The notes: generated by a model not told the origin, from the letters alone. Positions 43,215 through 55,574 are shown, counted from the first letter of the stretch. The stretch: DNA of 64,000 nt from Petaurus breviceps papuanus (GCA_028583685.1 JAMXIF010000051.1:49298623-49362622), one strand, 5' to 3'. Numbers and translations: made by a program.

Positions 43215-43405
43215 TAAAAAGTTCAAACATTCTCTCATTTGACTTTTCAAAACACTCTGTGTGGGTGGGTTTACTAGCCCCATTTTACAGATGAGGAAAT
43301 ATAGACTCTGAGAGGTGTGAATAACTTTCCCAGACACACCTATTCATAAGAAACAGGACTAAAACCCAGCTCACTCTTCCTCTAAATCCAATGCTCTGTC
43401 CACAG
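43215..43405 (-). mobile_element. MIR SINE, antisense
   Basis: 'ccattttacagatgaggaaa' and 'caatgctctgtccacagcac'. Confidence 0.75.
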
Positions 43406-43574
43406 CACAAATAAAGAGACAGGACTTGAAAGAGGTGGGGTAAAGTTTAGGTGGGGAATAGAATGAACATTTTACATTATGGGTCTTTGGTATTATCATT
43501 TAAAACTGAAGTCTCATGAAGACTATATTCCTATTTTCCCCTTCCTCTCCTATACACTATAAATGTCATTCCAC

Positions 43575-44190
43575 AGAATCTCAGAGCTAGAAGGAACCAC
43601 AGAGACCATCTGGCTCAACCTCAGTCATCAAGATTCCTCTCCATAACATATGTACCAAGTGGTCTTCCAGCCTTCATTTAAAATATTTCCAATTTGGTGG
43701 AAAGCTCTCTGTCATCTCCAAAGGCCACCCATTCTACTCTGGGAAGGTTCTAATTGTTAGGATTTTTTCCTAACATCAAGCCTATACTGACCTCCTGGTA
43801 ACTCCTTTGCTGTTTCAAGTTCTGTCCTTTGGGTTAAATAGAAGGAGTCTAATTCCCTCCTTTTGCATGAAAGTTTTTCATATTCTTAAATAAAGCTGTC
43901 CTGTTTCCTATGAGTGTTCTCTTCTCTGGGACAAACATTATTCTCAGGTCCTTCATCCTTGTGCTTACTCAGCTCTGGTTACTATTATCAATGTCCTTCC
44001 TAACACGTGGCCCTAAGAATTGAACACAATATTCCAGTGGAATTCTGATGAAGGCAGCCTATAGGACTTTCCAGATTCCTAGAAGCTGCTCCCCTCCATG
44101 CAGTTTCCTGGTCTACTTTCTAACTGTTGACTAATATTGAGCCAGCAGTCCACTGACCCACAAAAACTCCCAGTTACAAGGTGAGCATCT
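43575..44190 (-). mobile_element. L3/CR1 LINE 3' UTR, antisense
   Basis: The best-preserved CR1/L3 copy here: 'gaatctcagagctagaagga', 'gtggtcttccagccttcatt', 'ttctactctgggaaggttct', 'tttgctgtttcaagttctgt', 'ttgaacacaatattccagtg' and 'ctaactgttgactaatattg'. Confidence 0.9.
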
Positions 44191-44399
44191 GTGTTCTGAG
44201 AGAGAAATTCACTTTCTACTTAGAGAAATGAAATCAGAGCCAAAATGAAGGAGGAAATTCTCAGTCCAAAGTCAGAAGGTGAAGAGATTACCTCAGATAA
44301 CTGAATGGCACTTTTAGTCCCAGATTAACAAAGTCAATGGGACTCAGGGAGCAAGCCTCTGTCTCTTGAAGTGAGCCTGCTCTCTCAAAGCCATCTTCT

Positions 44400-45971
44400 T
44401 TTTGTTATTGTTTTTAATTTTATTTTTAACTTATGGAATAAAGCAAGCATTCCCATAACATAGAATAACATAAAAGGTGATTGTATATGAAATTGTAAAT
44501 CTATGCACAACTTGCTATTCCTTTCAAATATGCTACAAAATCATCATGAAAATGTCTTTTTTTCCTTTGTGTCGTCGCTCCCCTCCCCCTGCCCTAGAGA
44601 TAGCTACCATTATGTAAAATTATCCTATACATATATTTATTTATCAATTATTTCTCTGGTTTCAGATAGTGTCTTTCTTCATATGTTCTCTATAGTTAAT
44701 TTGGGTATTTATAATAGACAAAATATCTTACTGCTCAAAGTGGTTCTTAAAACAATATTGCTGTTACTGTAAACAATGATCTCTTGGTTCTCTGATAATT
44801 TTGCTCTTGATTATTTCATGCAAATCTTTCTAAAATCATTGAGCTCATCATTTCTTATAGAACAATAGTAGTCCATCACAATCATATACCACAACTTGTC
44901 TAGCCACTGATGAGAATCCTTGCAATTTCCATTTCCTTGTCACCATAAAGAGAGCTACTATAAACATGTTAGAACACAGAAGTTCTTTCCCTTTTTCCCT
45001 AATCATCTTTGGAAATAGACCAAGTAATGGCATTGGTGGGTCAAAGGGTATAGGTAGTTTAATAACTCTTGGGGCATAATTCCAGGTTGTTCTCTGAAAT
45101 GGTTAGATCATTTCACAATTCCACTAACAATGAATTTATGTCCCAATTTTTCCACATCTTCTCCAACATTTGTCGCTTTCCTCTTCTATCACTTTAGCCA
45201 ATCTGGTAGCTATAAAACAATATCTTAAGGTTGTTTTAATCTGCATTTTTAATATGACTACACACTGTTTGGGTTTCTTCATTGCAAAACTGCCTATTCA
45301 TATTCTTCAACTATTTATCAATTGGGGAATGACTTGTATTCTTGCAGATTTTATATGAGATATCTGATATATTGTCTATAAAAATTTCCCCCAGTTTTCT
45401 GCTTTCCTTCTGATCTTTGTATGCTTGTTTTATCTGGACAAAAACTGATTAATTTAATGTAATCAAAATCATCCATTTTACACTTAACTTTGTTCTCTAT
45501 ATCTTACTTATTCATAAATTGTTCACCTACCCATAAGTCTGGCAAGTAATATTTTAATAAATAATAATATTCTAATAAATAAGAATATAACATTCTAATT
45601 TTCTTGTAAAATATCTTTATATCCAGGTCATGCATCCATTTTGACCTTATCTAGGTAAATGGTGTGAAATATTCATCCATGCCCAGTTTCTGCATTATTG
45701 TTTTCCAGTTTTTCCAATAATTATTATCAAAAAAATGAATTCTTATCCCCAAATCTTAAGTCCTTACATTTGTTAAATACAAGATTGTTATGATTATTTG
45801 GTGCCATAAATTGTATGTCTACTGTATTCCACTGATCTACCTTTCTATTGCTTTCCCTGTATGAGATAGTTTGGATTACTGCCTTATAATACAACTTAAG
45901 ATCTGGTACTGCTAAACTTCTGCCCTTTATACTTTTTTTCATTATTTCCTTGAATATTCTTGACTTTTTGT
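44400..45971 (-). mobile_element. 5'-truncated L1 LINE with target-site duplication
   Basis: The minus strand begins in ORF2 (near 45970 reading AVPDLKLYYKAVI and later DQWN, matching human L1 LPDFKLYYKA and IDQWN). It runs through the end of ORF2 and a 3' UTR to a T-rich run at 44400, the eroded poly-A. The perfect 15-bp target duplication tcaaagccatcttct lies at 44385-44399 and 45972-45986. ORF2 carries stops and frame changes, so the copy is dead. Confidence 0.92.
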
Positions 45972-45986
45972 TCAAAGCCATCTTCT

Positions 45987-46490
45987 AACAAAGCACAACT
46001 CCACTTCCCTCTTATCTTTCCAGGGAAGGAGAAGGGGTGCTCTAAAGCATGTAGTGCCTGGCTTTCAGAGTTGGCTCACCCATCTTTTAGGAACAGGGTT
46101 CTGAATACAACATTCATATAAATTGACCACAAGAGAAATCCTTCCAGATATTCAAATAGGATTAGAAAAATATTTACCCCATCTACAAATCACTTGATCA
46201 CATTTTTGCTTGAATTGGTTGGCATTTCTAGCTGAAGAACATTTTCCAGTTGTACCATTTAACATATATTCCAATGACCTGTGTTCCTTCATTTTAAAAA
46301 AGACCATTTTAAAATGATAGCATTAAAACTCAGAAAGTGAAGATGGAAAGATCAGTTTGACAGCATAGAATGGCAAAACCTTCATTGTGAGGAGGGCTAT
46401 GGAGATTGGAGATTCAAGTAGGCATTGCCCCACAGTTGGGTGACATCTCTTGAACTTGGCTTTCTGGGACTCTTTTTGGGAGTGGAGGAG
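45987..46490. other. No recognised feature
   Basis: Nothing assignable. Confidence 0.35.
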
Positions 46491-46500
46491 AGAGAGAGAA

Positions 46501-46584
<84 letters not shown>
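46491..46584. repeat. (GA)n microsatellite
   Basis: About 94 bp of nearly pure ag/ga, with one aaag and one acag interruption near the start. Long purine tracts like this can form triplexes. Confidence 0.98.
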
Positions 46585-46585
<1 letters not shown>

Positions 46586-47229
46586 AGAAAATATTTCTGT
46601 TGTTCGTCTTGTTTGTGCTGCGTAACAAGGAGTAAGGAAACATCAGTAAATGAATTTATAGCCAGCCCCTGCTGCTTGGTCCTAAGGACTCTGCTTGTGG
46701 ACAGTGGGAGCTGGAATCTGAGGAGTGGCTTTTTTTCTGGTTTAAACCTGATGGGACATGCTGATGAGACTACCAAACAGCCAGAGAGAGTTGAGCATTT
46801 TCCCTCAACTATTAAAGAGGGATTAGTTCAAAGCTCATATCTCTGTCAAGCTGGTGGATGATTTCTTCTGAGGCTGAGCTTTGGGGAAGAAGCCAGTTCT
46901 ATTCTCCAGGCACCTCAGTCTGCTGTTTCCTTACAAATGATTTGTTCTCCAATTGCTGACCATTATGGTTATTACTTATGAAGCTGTTTCCCCTTTATAT
47001 AAAAGAAAATCTAGCAGCTGCTAATTCCTTGTCTGGTGTGATTAATGACAACAGTGGTTAGGGACATAGGGAAAAGTTTTACTCTTTGTGGACAGATGGG
47101 AGATATATCCCTGCTTCAACTTTATTAAAGTGCAGCAAGAGGGGAAGAACTGATATTTATTCCATTGGATGTCCCCAAATCAGGGACAACATAATGACAT
47201 AATACTCCTAGGCAAGTATAAAATGATGA
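46585..47229. other. No recognised repeat
   Basis: 46920-47060 ('gctgctaattccttgtctgg', 'gattaatgacaacagtggtt') is unique-looking. No exon is recognised. Confidence 0.3.
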
Positions 47230-47480
47230 AACCAAGATTATATATACTATGTAAACAATTTATATATTATTATTATATAGATGTATATATGATATATTAA
47301 TAATAATTAACAAATTATTATTTAATTATAATAATAAAATGTTAAATAATTAATAAAATATAACATGATAATATATAAATGGTTTACATATTATATGTAA
47401 TCTTGCTTACATAATTTTGCCTACATGTGTATATATGTGTGTGCATTTGTGTGTATATACATATATATCTACACATAGGC
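47230..47480. repeat. AT-rich tract grading into TG/TA repeats
   Basis: tata, atta and taat units to about 47400, then 'tgtgtatatatgtgtgtgca'. Confidence 0.85.
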
Positions 47481-47624
47481 AGGAGGATGATCACACTACC
47501 CCTTGGTATGCCCACTTCTTAAATCTCCTGCTGTTAGGGAAATGTTCCCAAATTCCCTTACCTTTACTACAAGTGAGGAGTGTCATATCTAGAGAAGGCA
47601 CTCTTGCTACTAACCCTGGTAGTT

Positions 47625-48720
47625 TTCTTGCAGAAGGTAGGATTCTTGCAGAGAAAGGAAGGAAGCTGGGAAAGCTGAGAAATGAAAGTAAGGAGGGAAA
47701 TATGTCCAGGTGTAGGGGACAAATGGGGAAAATATACTGAATTGGGACATTGAGTGTCTTTGTACTAGTAACAGTAATGAGGCTGGAGTCACTGGCTCAG
47801 AGTACATGGTGATGGGAAGGGACACATGGGTAAGGTATAAGAAGACTGGAAAAAATGGGAAGGGGCAGTTTATGGAGGCCTTCTGCCAACAAATAGAGGA
47901 TTTTATGTTTGATCCTCGAGGTGATGTAATGCTGCTGAAGTTCTTTGAATGGAAAGGTGACATGGTCAGACCTATGCTTTAGAAAAGCCACTTTGATAGC
48001 TGAGGATGTATTACAGTGGGGAGAGACCTGAGGCAGGCAGAACCAACAGGATGCTATTGCAATAATCCAGGCATGAGGTGACAAGATCCTACAGCAGAGT
48101 GTCTAATAGCATTCAGAAGAGGCCATGTAGGAGAGAGGCAAAATCAGCAGTTCTTGATGACAGATGGGATATGAGATATGTGGAGCAAGAAAGAATGTGA
48201 AGGTGACATCTAAGTGGCCAACCTTTAGTAACTGGCTTATAGGAACTTTGAAAATAAAATGGAAGTGAGCAAGGGGAGAGGGTTTGGGGGAGAGGTAATG
48301 AGTTCAGTTTTGGACATGTTGAGTTGATAGGCAATTGGAAATGTGAGAATGGAGATCAAGACAGAGGTTAGACTGAATAAATAGATCTGAAAATAATTTG
48401 TATGAAAATATTAGAATCCATGGGAGCTAATGAGACCTCCTAGGGAAATAGTATGCAGGAAGAAGAGAAGAGAATCCAACATAGTCTTAAGAGATTCCTG
48501 CAGTAACTGAGAGTGACTTGGTTGAAGATCCAGGAAAGGGGACTGAGGAGTGGTCAGACACGTAGGAAGAGAACCAGATGAGAGCAGAGTCATGAAAACC
48601 TAAGAAGAAGAAATTATTCAAGAGAAGGGAGTGATTGACAGTGTCAAAGACCACAGAAAAGTCAAAGGATGAAGGAGATTATGGGAGAAGGCATCAGAAT
48701 GATGTAAGACTGGGAAGGAG
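47625..48720 (-). mobile_element. L2 LINE 3' region, antisense, long copy
   Basis: Over 1 kb of ordered L2 text: 'aggtataagaagactggaaa', 'tggtcagacctatgctttag', 'ctattgcaataatccaggca', 'gagttcagttttggacatgt', 'gaatccatgggagctaatga' and 'agtgattgacagtgtcaaag'. Confidence 0.8.
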
Positions 48721-49995
48721 AGGGAGCTCTTGTTAAATGGTCCAAATTTTTTCAAGGAAATATAGAATTATTGCCCTGCTGCAGTGAGGGGCCAGATGAA
48801 CTTACATAACATCAATTTGCAGTGGATCCAGTCAACACTGTTCCATGATTTTAACCAATTTTGTTCAGCAGCATATGAGTAGGAATGAAAGCAGTGGATG
48901 ATTGGAGTAATCTAAGACTGGCAGTGCAAGATCTTTGTTAGGATAAGAGGGTAAGAGACCTGAGAGCAGAGCATAGTATAGTTCAGAGGTGAGGAAGCTG
49001 TGGCCTTGAGGCCACATATGGCCCTCTAGGCCCTCAAGTGCAGCCCTTTGACTGGATCTAAACTTCATAAAACAAATTGGTCTTTGGATTCAGCCCAAAG
49101 GCCACACTTGAAGACCTAGAGGTCCACATGTGGCCTTGAGGTTGCAGGTTCACCAAGGGGTCAAGATGGAGAAAGGAGGCTAGTATAGAGGTGACAGTCT
49201 GAGAAAGAAGTGAGGCCTGGAAAAGTCAGAGGTCACAATGAGAATAAAGAACAGGATTTGGGGTAGTAAGACAGAAGAAAAGATAAATGATAAAATATTA
49301 TGGTCAGAAGAAGGAATTGCAGAGTTCATAAAAATGAATACTTCTGGGAGATGAAAAAAATCAAGGGTATGCCCATCTCTGTGTCTATCTGTGGTGAAAT
49401 AGAACAGTAAATCACAGGAAGGAGTAAGTTGGGGAAGTAGAAAGGTCAGATATTTGAAGGTGTAATAGGTATGTTGAAGTTGTCTAATATGAGGCAGGGA
49501 TTGATGACGAGAAGGAAACCTAGAGCCATGCACTGGACTTGTTGAAGAAGGACAGAGAATGTTCACGAGGTCAGCAGAGAAAATATGGATTGAGTGAGCC
49601 TGAAAAAGAGAATGGTTACAGAATGAGTGGCAGAAGGAAAATCAGAAAGTGACAATGGGGAACAAGGATTATTCAAACTTCCTCACCATGACCAGAGTCA
49701 GGGAGCTGGGACAAGAGGGGCAGTGCAGCCAGTACTGAAAAGAGTAGCTAAGTAGTCTGTATCATTAGGAAGCAGTCAGAACTCAGTGAGTACAAGAAGA
49801 TGGGAGGAGTTAGAAAGAAAAAAGGTTTAAGATGAAAGCAGGGGGGAGGAGTTTAGAGAGCAAGACATGTAAGACAAATATAAGTGCAGAATCAATGGGA
49901 TGGGGTGGGATTATTCTAACTGGGGAGGAATGAGTATAGAAAAGTTACATTGTCCCTAGGAGAGAGGCAGCTATTGTGGAGATGTGGAAGATGGC
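48721..49995 (-). mobile_element. Probable continuation of the L2-like tract
   Basis: Same G-rich, A-rich 'report-like' texture ('ggaaaagtcagaggtcacaa', 'gttgaagttgtctaatatga'), and no break is seen except the fold-back element at 48978-49157. I cannot match it line by line to L2, so family assignment is uncertain. Confidence 0.4.
48978..49157. mobile_element. Fold-back hAT-like MITE
   Basis: Two long inverted halves: 'gtggccttgaggccacatat', 'ggccctctaggccctcaagt' and 'cagccctttgactggatcta' pair with 'ttggattcagcccaaaggcc', 'acttgaagacctagaggtcc' and 'acatgtggccttgaggttgc'. This matches the common mammalian hAT MITE pattern 'ggggaacctgcggcctcgag'. The ends are eroded. Confidence 0.8.
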
Positions 49996-50334
49996 GATTG
50001 AGTCAATTAGTAAGGCTGGTCATCCTCATAATGTGGGGGCTCTAGGGTGTTTGAATCTTGGGTGATAGAGTGCAATACAAATCCCTTTCTATACTCAGCC
50101 AAAATCATTTCATGTAAATCACATTTGGTCTTAATTTGATTTGATTCGGTCTTAAAAGTGATTAGACAGTGCTTTCGATGATCCAATGATTTTGGGTCAT
50201 TCTATGGGTCTTTGATTCACAAGATATATAATAAGTATAAGCAGATTCTATCATGTTACCAACAACTGGCTTGCAAGGACAATGTGGCATAACTTTATAG
50301 AACATAAGAATAATGATCTCTGTTCCAATCCAAA

Positions 50335-50550
50335 GCAGAGCTGTTAAACTCAGGGCTAGAAGGCTCATGCGCATGCTGCCCCAAACTCCCCAAACTGTGG
50401 CTAAACAAGATTAAAAATTAATTGGGAAATGTTTACCAAATTACACATTTACAAACACACATAGATAATGTTAATTTGTGGTTTTCTAAGTCAATATGCA
50501 GAGCCCTATGATCTCTCTCTCTAGTTAAGATGATGCCACTGATCTAGAGT
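50335..50550. mobile_element. hAT-like non-autonomous transposon fragment
   Basis: 'gctgttaaactcagggctag', 'aaactgtggctaaacaagat', 'aattgggaaatgtttaccaa', 'agataatgttaatttgtggt' and 'gatgccactgatctagagtg' follow the group that reads 'tcaaactcatgtggccc ... cattgtggccc'. Confidence 0.65.
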
Positions 50551-51589
50551 GTTACTTTTCCCCAATGTCACTAGAAGGGTTGCAGAAAAAAATATCAAAT
50601 AACTTGGAAATTTCTGAAAGCTTTATTAAGTCTACATAACTGTCTCTGGAGAATGACCTTGCTATGTATGCTTAGCTCAATAATATAACTGATACCTCAA
50701 TAATATTTTGTCTATTAAATACCATTACTCTTCTCTGAGAAATACAAACCACTCTACAGTTAATCCTCCCCTTTCCCCTCCCACACCTACTGTCCAATTA
50801 CCCTACTGCATCACCTATGTGTGCAATTCACATGTCTATCACCCCCCTATTGTTACCTTGTTATAGGGTATTCTCGTGTTATCATCTTTTGAAATGTTTC
50901 TGGAGTTTGGGGCCATTGTTGCAAATAGCATTGGTAGGTTTTTTACTTGGATCTGAGTCTTGCCATGTCAAGTTAATTCCAGCCCTTAGCCAATTTAAAA
51001 CTTTGGCCCCAATAACACTCCTGCTTTCTATTTAATAGACATGAAATAGAGATGGCCGATTGATACATGGTATATAGCCCTAAGTCAGTCTCTGAACATC
51101 AGACTCCATCATCACCCATCGGATCTGTTCCACATCTGATGAATCTCTACTTTCAAGTTTCCTTCTCTTTCTTGTTCTCACCACTATACCTACATTTAAA
51201 AAGGAAGAAAAAAGAGAAACACTCCAAATCCCAAACAGTATTTGGATGAGCACATAAAATCTTTGATTGGAGGTGAAGTAAACCAGTAAGTTGAGTTCCA
51301 TCATTCATATCTTGGGAGTCTTTGAGACACCGCATTTTTAGCATAAATCTACTAGAATTCTTCCTTGTGATGTTCCTGCCCCTAGAGCTCCCATGATTAT
51401 ACTTTTTCTCCCTATCATTTAGACAAAGTACAAAAGAGAAAATAGTGACAGCAGCATATGAGCCCCCACCCAAGTGTTCCCAGTCAATCAAGCAAATCTA
51501 CTGCTTCTGACTTCTACTCACTTTTTTAATGAAAATCCTGTACCCCACACCCCATTATTAATGAAATGAATTAAAAACATTTCTTTAGT
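50551..51589. other. No recognised feature
   Basis: No repeat family named. Several overlapping short ORFs on both strands carry no domain. Confidence 0.35.
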
Positions 51590-52640
51590 TCTCACAGAGA
51601 GTTGAGCATTGCACTAGATGGTAGGAACAGAAATACAAAAGCAAAGAGAGTCTGCCCTCAAGGAGCTTACATTGTTTTTTTTTAATTTATTTTATTTTTA
51701 ATTTATGGAATAAAAGAAGCATTTCCATAATGTAGCATAATAAAAAGATGACTGCACATGAAACAACAAATCGATTATCTGAAACTTGCTATTCCTTTAA
51801 AATATGTAATAAAGTTATCATGTAAAATGTCTTTTTTCTTCATTCCTCCCACCCTAGAGATAGCTACCATTAAACACAAATAAGTATATATAGACACACA
51901 TATGTGTGTGTGAAATTATTCTGCACACATTCCTCTTTATCAATTCTTTCTTCAGGTGCAGATAGCTTTTTCTTCATATGTCCTTTATTTTTAATTTACA
52001 TATTTCTAATAGTCAAAATGAATTATTTGCTCAGTTCTTAAAAGCAACATCGCTCTTACTATATACAATGTTCTCTTAGTTCTGCTCACCTCTCTCTTCA
52101 CCATTTTGGACAAGTCTTCCCATGCCTTTCTAAGATCATTGAGCTCATCATTTCTTATAGCACGGTAGTCCTCCATCACAACCATAAACCACAACGTATA
52201 CAGCCATACCCCAACTGATAGGGATTCCAGTTCTTTGCCACCACAAAGAGAGCTGCTACAAACATCCCATTCACATTCAAAATTATAATTACTATTTGTG
52301 AATTTATCCATCTTATTTTTACTCACTATTTTCTTTCTCAGTATGTCTTTACCCAGTCACTTTTTTACCTTATTTACTCTCCCATCCCTCCCACTCCCCA
52401 TTCCACCCATCCTTCCAAGAGAAGTTTACATTCTAATGGAGAGCAAGCACACGTATAGGAAATTGGCAGCCAGGAGAGTAGTGTGGTTAGGTTTGGTTAT
52501 AGGGATAGTAAATGGACTCATAGGAGAGGAGATTGACAAACCCTTTCCAGAAGCAATGACAGTTCATATGGTCATGGTTCTACAACTAGACAGACTTGAA
52601 AGGCATATGGAGAGTTGGGGGGAAGGGAGGGATGAAAAGC
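51590..52640 (-). mobile_element. L2 LINE 3' region, antisense, split by an L1
   Basis: The left part (51590-51672) has 'gcattgcactagatggtagg' and 'ctgccctcaaggagcttaca'. The right part (52410-52640) has 'ttctaatggagagcaagcac' and 'cataggagaggagattgaca'. The L1 fragment sits between. Confidence 0.75.
51673..52425 (-). mobile_element. 5'-truncated L1 LINE, 3' end
   Basis: A T-rich run (poly-A complement) is followed by the same 3' UTR as 44400-44900: 'atttatggaataaaagaagc', 'ccctagagatagctaccatt' and 'tgagctcatcatttcttata'. The flanks aggagcttacatt and agaagtttacatt are an imperfect target duplication. 52276-52420 does not continue the 3' UTR and may be an inverted 5' piece. Confidence 0.85.
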
Positions 52641-54319
52641 AGCATGGTGGCTGATTAGGATATGTCTAGGGAGGGAGGTGAAATGAGACCTAAACCCCAG
52701 CCTAGATGTAGTGAGTGACTGAAGCAACTACCAATCAGGAAAGTGAGCCTCTGGGGAAGGAGTTTCAGGCAGAAAAATATTTAGTCCCCCAGAGTTTGAT
52801 CTCTGGCCCAGGCAGTAGAATAGCTGGTAAGGAAAAAGTCGGGCACTGTAACCACTCTTTGTGTATTTTCTCTGGTACCAGGACAGTGATACCTGGACAA
52901 TTCTCTCCAACTCTTCCTCAATCCACCACTTGGAGAATTCCTAGATGATGCGCCATCAATCAAGTTTCATTCTGCCATGTGTGCCAAGCTGCTCCTGTGG
53001 GTACCACTGGAGCTGCAAAGTTATACACAGAAAATACAGATTTGTTGAAGTCCTTTGTTGAGCCTAGAGATAGTTCCTGATATAAGCTATGGGGAGCAAA
53101 TATGCATAAATCAAGTTCTCTCTCATTTACTGATAGCCCATTATATATCTGAAAGACTACAACTTGCTTTTATTTCCAGTTACTTCACCTCGTCCCCTGA
53201 ATATCTTGTCCTTCTCACTTTCTTTGATTCCTAACGGTATTAATGGAAACATGTTGAAGGCTAGTCTCTTGTTATTTGGCTACAGAGTGTACTGTAATTG
53301 GCTAATGGAATATTCCTCAAGCCTGGGTCAGTTTTTGCAATGCCAATAAACAGTTCCCTATTTGCCATTCTTCTACCTGAGGTAGTCTCATTCTGGCTTT
53401 TAGCCAAATTGACCCTTTGGCCATCATAACACCCCTATTACCCTGAAAAAAAAAACAATTAGAAGACTTCCAATTCTTTGGGTTGGTCTACTATTAAAAA
53501 TTCATGGGAAAACACATTCAAGAATCACATGGGCTGAGAAAAAGTGGGAGGGGTTATGTAGTGGAGGAGCCAGCCACATGAGGGAGATCAGAGACCTTTC
53601 AAAGTATTATCAATTCACAAAAAGCAGTTTGGATAATAGTAGTGGGAAAGTCTTCTATAGAAAGGTAATCATTTATTCATGAAGGCAGGTAAGTTCTCTA
53701 TTGGATCTGAATCTCAAATTTCCAATTGAACACTTAACGGCTTGTAAAAATTCACAAGGTACTATATTGCCCCATGAATTGAATGGGGATAAAATGGAAT
53801 TACCATATAAATATATTGGCAAAAGTGTGTACAGAGACAAATAGTCCAAAAATTTCTAACCTATTCAGACCAATGTTCACATAAAATATTAAGGTTTTTG
53901 CCTACAGTTTAAAGCATAAAAGAGAACCATTTTTATAATGTTAGAATATCAGATATAAAAATTGCACAATCTTAGTCTAGACCCAAAGATTTAGTCACCC
54001 AAAATAATGTCATAATTTGTCATGTCAACATTATTCTCTGCATGCAATAAGTGAGCCCTCCAAGTGTTTCTAGAGGCATTTCATTGCTAAATGAATAAAT
54101 ACTGCATCTCTTGGGAAACCGAATGATCTACTATTAAGGGCTGTCATAGCAGATAATACTGATTGGTAGATGCCTAGGAAGGACTTTAAAAATGCAAAAT
54201 GTAAGGTGAGGATTTAAAGTAGCAATATCAATATATGTCAAGTTCTTTATCAATTGATAAGCATTTGTGAAAGTTTCTCTACTGTGTACTAAGTGTGTAT
54301 GATTACTGCGGTAGAAGCA
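52641..54319. other. Unassigned; weak LTR-like stretch 53160-53450
   Basis: 53320-53420 has 'gccaataaacagttccct' followed by a T/C-rich end, which recalls the R-U5 end of an old LTR. No second LTR, primer site or internal region is recognised, so family and age cannot be given. The rest shows nothing. Confidence 0.2.
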
Positions 54320-54420
54320 CAATTGACTTCAGGTTAAGTGACTTTTCTAGGGTCATATAGTCTATAAGTATAAAGCAGGACTTGATTCCAGGTCTCCCTG
54401 CCTTTGAGACCAGCTCTTTA
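54320..54420 (-). mobile_element. MIR fragment, antisense
   Basis: 'aggttaagtgacttttctag' and 'gacttgattccaggtctccc'. Confidence 0.65.
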
Positions 54421-54589
54421 TTGACTCTGTTTCCACTGTCTCAAAGTAAATAGAAGGTAATTTGCTGAAGGGAGCACCCATAGTTAGAGTATCAGAAAAA
54501 GTCTCATGTAGGAGCCAGCTGTGAAAGAATATAAGGATACAAATAGAAGGAGATAAAAAAGGAGTCACATCTATTCATTTTTTTCTATA

Positions 54590-54670
54590 CCTTATCCTCT
54601 TCCTCATCATCTCTCTCTCCTTCCTCCCCTCTCTTTCCTCCCTTCCCTCCCTCCCTATATCTCCCCCCTC
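54590..54670. repeat. Pyrimidine-rich low-complexity tract
   Basis: cctct, tcctcc and cttccc units. Confidence 0.85.
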
Positions 54671-54714
54671 TCTTGAGTTCAATGACAGTACTATTTCTAT
54701 GCAGAAGAGCCCCA

Positions 54715-54830
54715 GGTATATCGATATATACAAAGACATAGATATTTATCTATATATAGATGTATGCCTATTGATGTACTTCTATATCTATAGCTATTTA
54801 ATAGATCTATATACGTATAGAAAAATGCCT
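54715..54830. repeat. TA/GATA-rich low-complexity tract
   Basis: 'tatatcgatatatac', 'agatatttatctatatatag' and similar units. Confidence 0.8.
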
Positions 54831-54834
54831 AACA

Positions 54835-55060
54835 TTTATATATAGTACTTACTATTTTCCTAGCACTGTGCAAAGTGCTTTACAATTATTATCTCATTTG
54901 GTCCTCACAACAACTGTGGTAGGTAGTTGCTATTATTATCCCTATTTTAGGCAGCTGAGGCAAACAAGTTTAAGTAATTTGCCTAGGATCACACAGCTAG
55001 TTAAGTGCCTAAGGCCAGATCTGAGCTAAAGTCTTCCTGTCTCCAGGTTGGATAGACTAA
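54835..55060 (-). mobile_element. MIR SINE, antisense, near full length
   Basis: 'gtgcaaagtgctttacaatt', 'cctcacaacaactgtggtag', 'tttaggcagctgaggcaaac' and 'ggatcacacagctagttaag'. Confidence 0.9.
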
Positions 55061-55294
55061 CCCTAGTCTTTCCTTTTTTTTTTTTTTAATCTCTGATCCC
55101 CTATCTCTAACTGCCCATTAAAGATTTCCACCTGTATGCCCCATAGATATCTTGAACTTGGCATATCCAAAGCTGAAGTCATCTTCTGCCCCACCCACCT
55201 ATTTCCATCTCCTATATTTCTTTTTCATTTCAGGGTACTAGGATCCTTCCAGTCACCCAGCTTCACAAACAATCCCTCTCTACTCTTCTCCCTC

Positions 55295-55437
55295 TTTTTT
55301 TTTTTTTTTGCCTTTTGGAGGGCAATTGGGGTTAAGNNNNNNNNNNNNNNNNNNNNNNNNNNNNNNNNNNNNNNNNNNNNNNNNNNNNNNNNNNNNNNNN
55401 NNNNNNNNNNNNNNNNNNNNNNNNNNNNNNNNNNNNG

Positions 55438-55493
<56 letters not shown>

Positions 55494-55574
55494 AGTGTCT
55501 AAGGCCAGAACTGAACTTGCGTCCTCCTGACTCCGGGGTCGGTGCTTTACTCACTGCGCCACCTAGCCGCCCTC
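55295..55574 (-). mobile_element. tRNA-like SINE, B family, with a gap and a GT expansion inside
   Basis: Poly-T then 'gagggcaattggggttaag' before the gap, and 'ttaagtgtctaaggccagaa', 'cctcctgactccggggtcgg' and 'cgccacctagccgccc' after it. Flanks actcttctccct and actcttcccct are a near-perfect target duplication. The SINE's central part is replaced by 100 N and a (GT)n run. Confidence 0.85.
55337..55436. other. Assembly gap (100 N)
   Basis: Exactly 100 N, followed at once by a (GT)n run at 55437-55491. A microsatellite inside a SINE is a plausible reason for assembly failure. Confidence 0.98.

Noticed and set aside
46414-46776. ORFs on both strands with Ser-Leu or Arg-Glu runs
   Set aside because: They are translations of the (GA)n microsatellite.
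47610-49566. Series of 70-130 codon minus-strand ORFs
   Set aside because: They follow the sense strand of the L2-like tract. L2 3' UTRs are non-coding, and no RT motifs appear.
53160-53450. Fossil LTR
   Set aside because: Only a weak aataaa-plus-pyrimidine ending suggests it. No partner LTR, internal region or target duplication is seen, so I kept it as a low-confidence note only.
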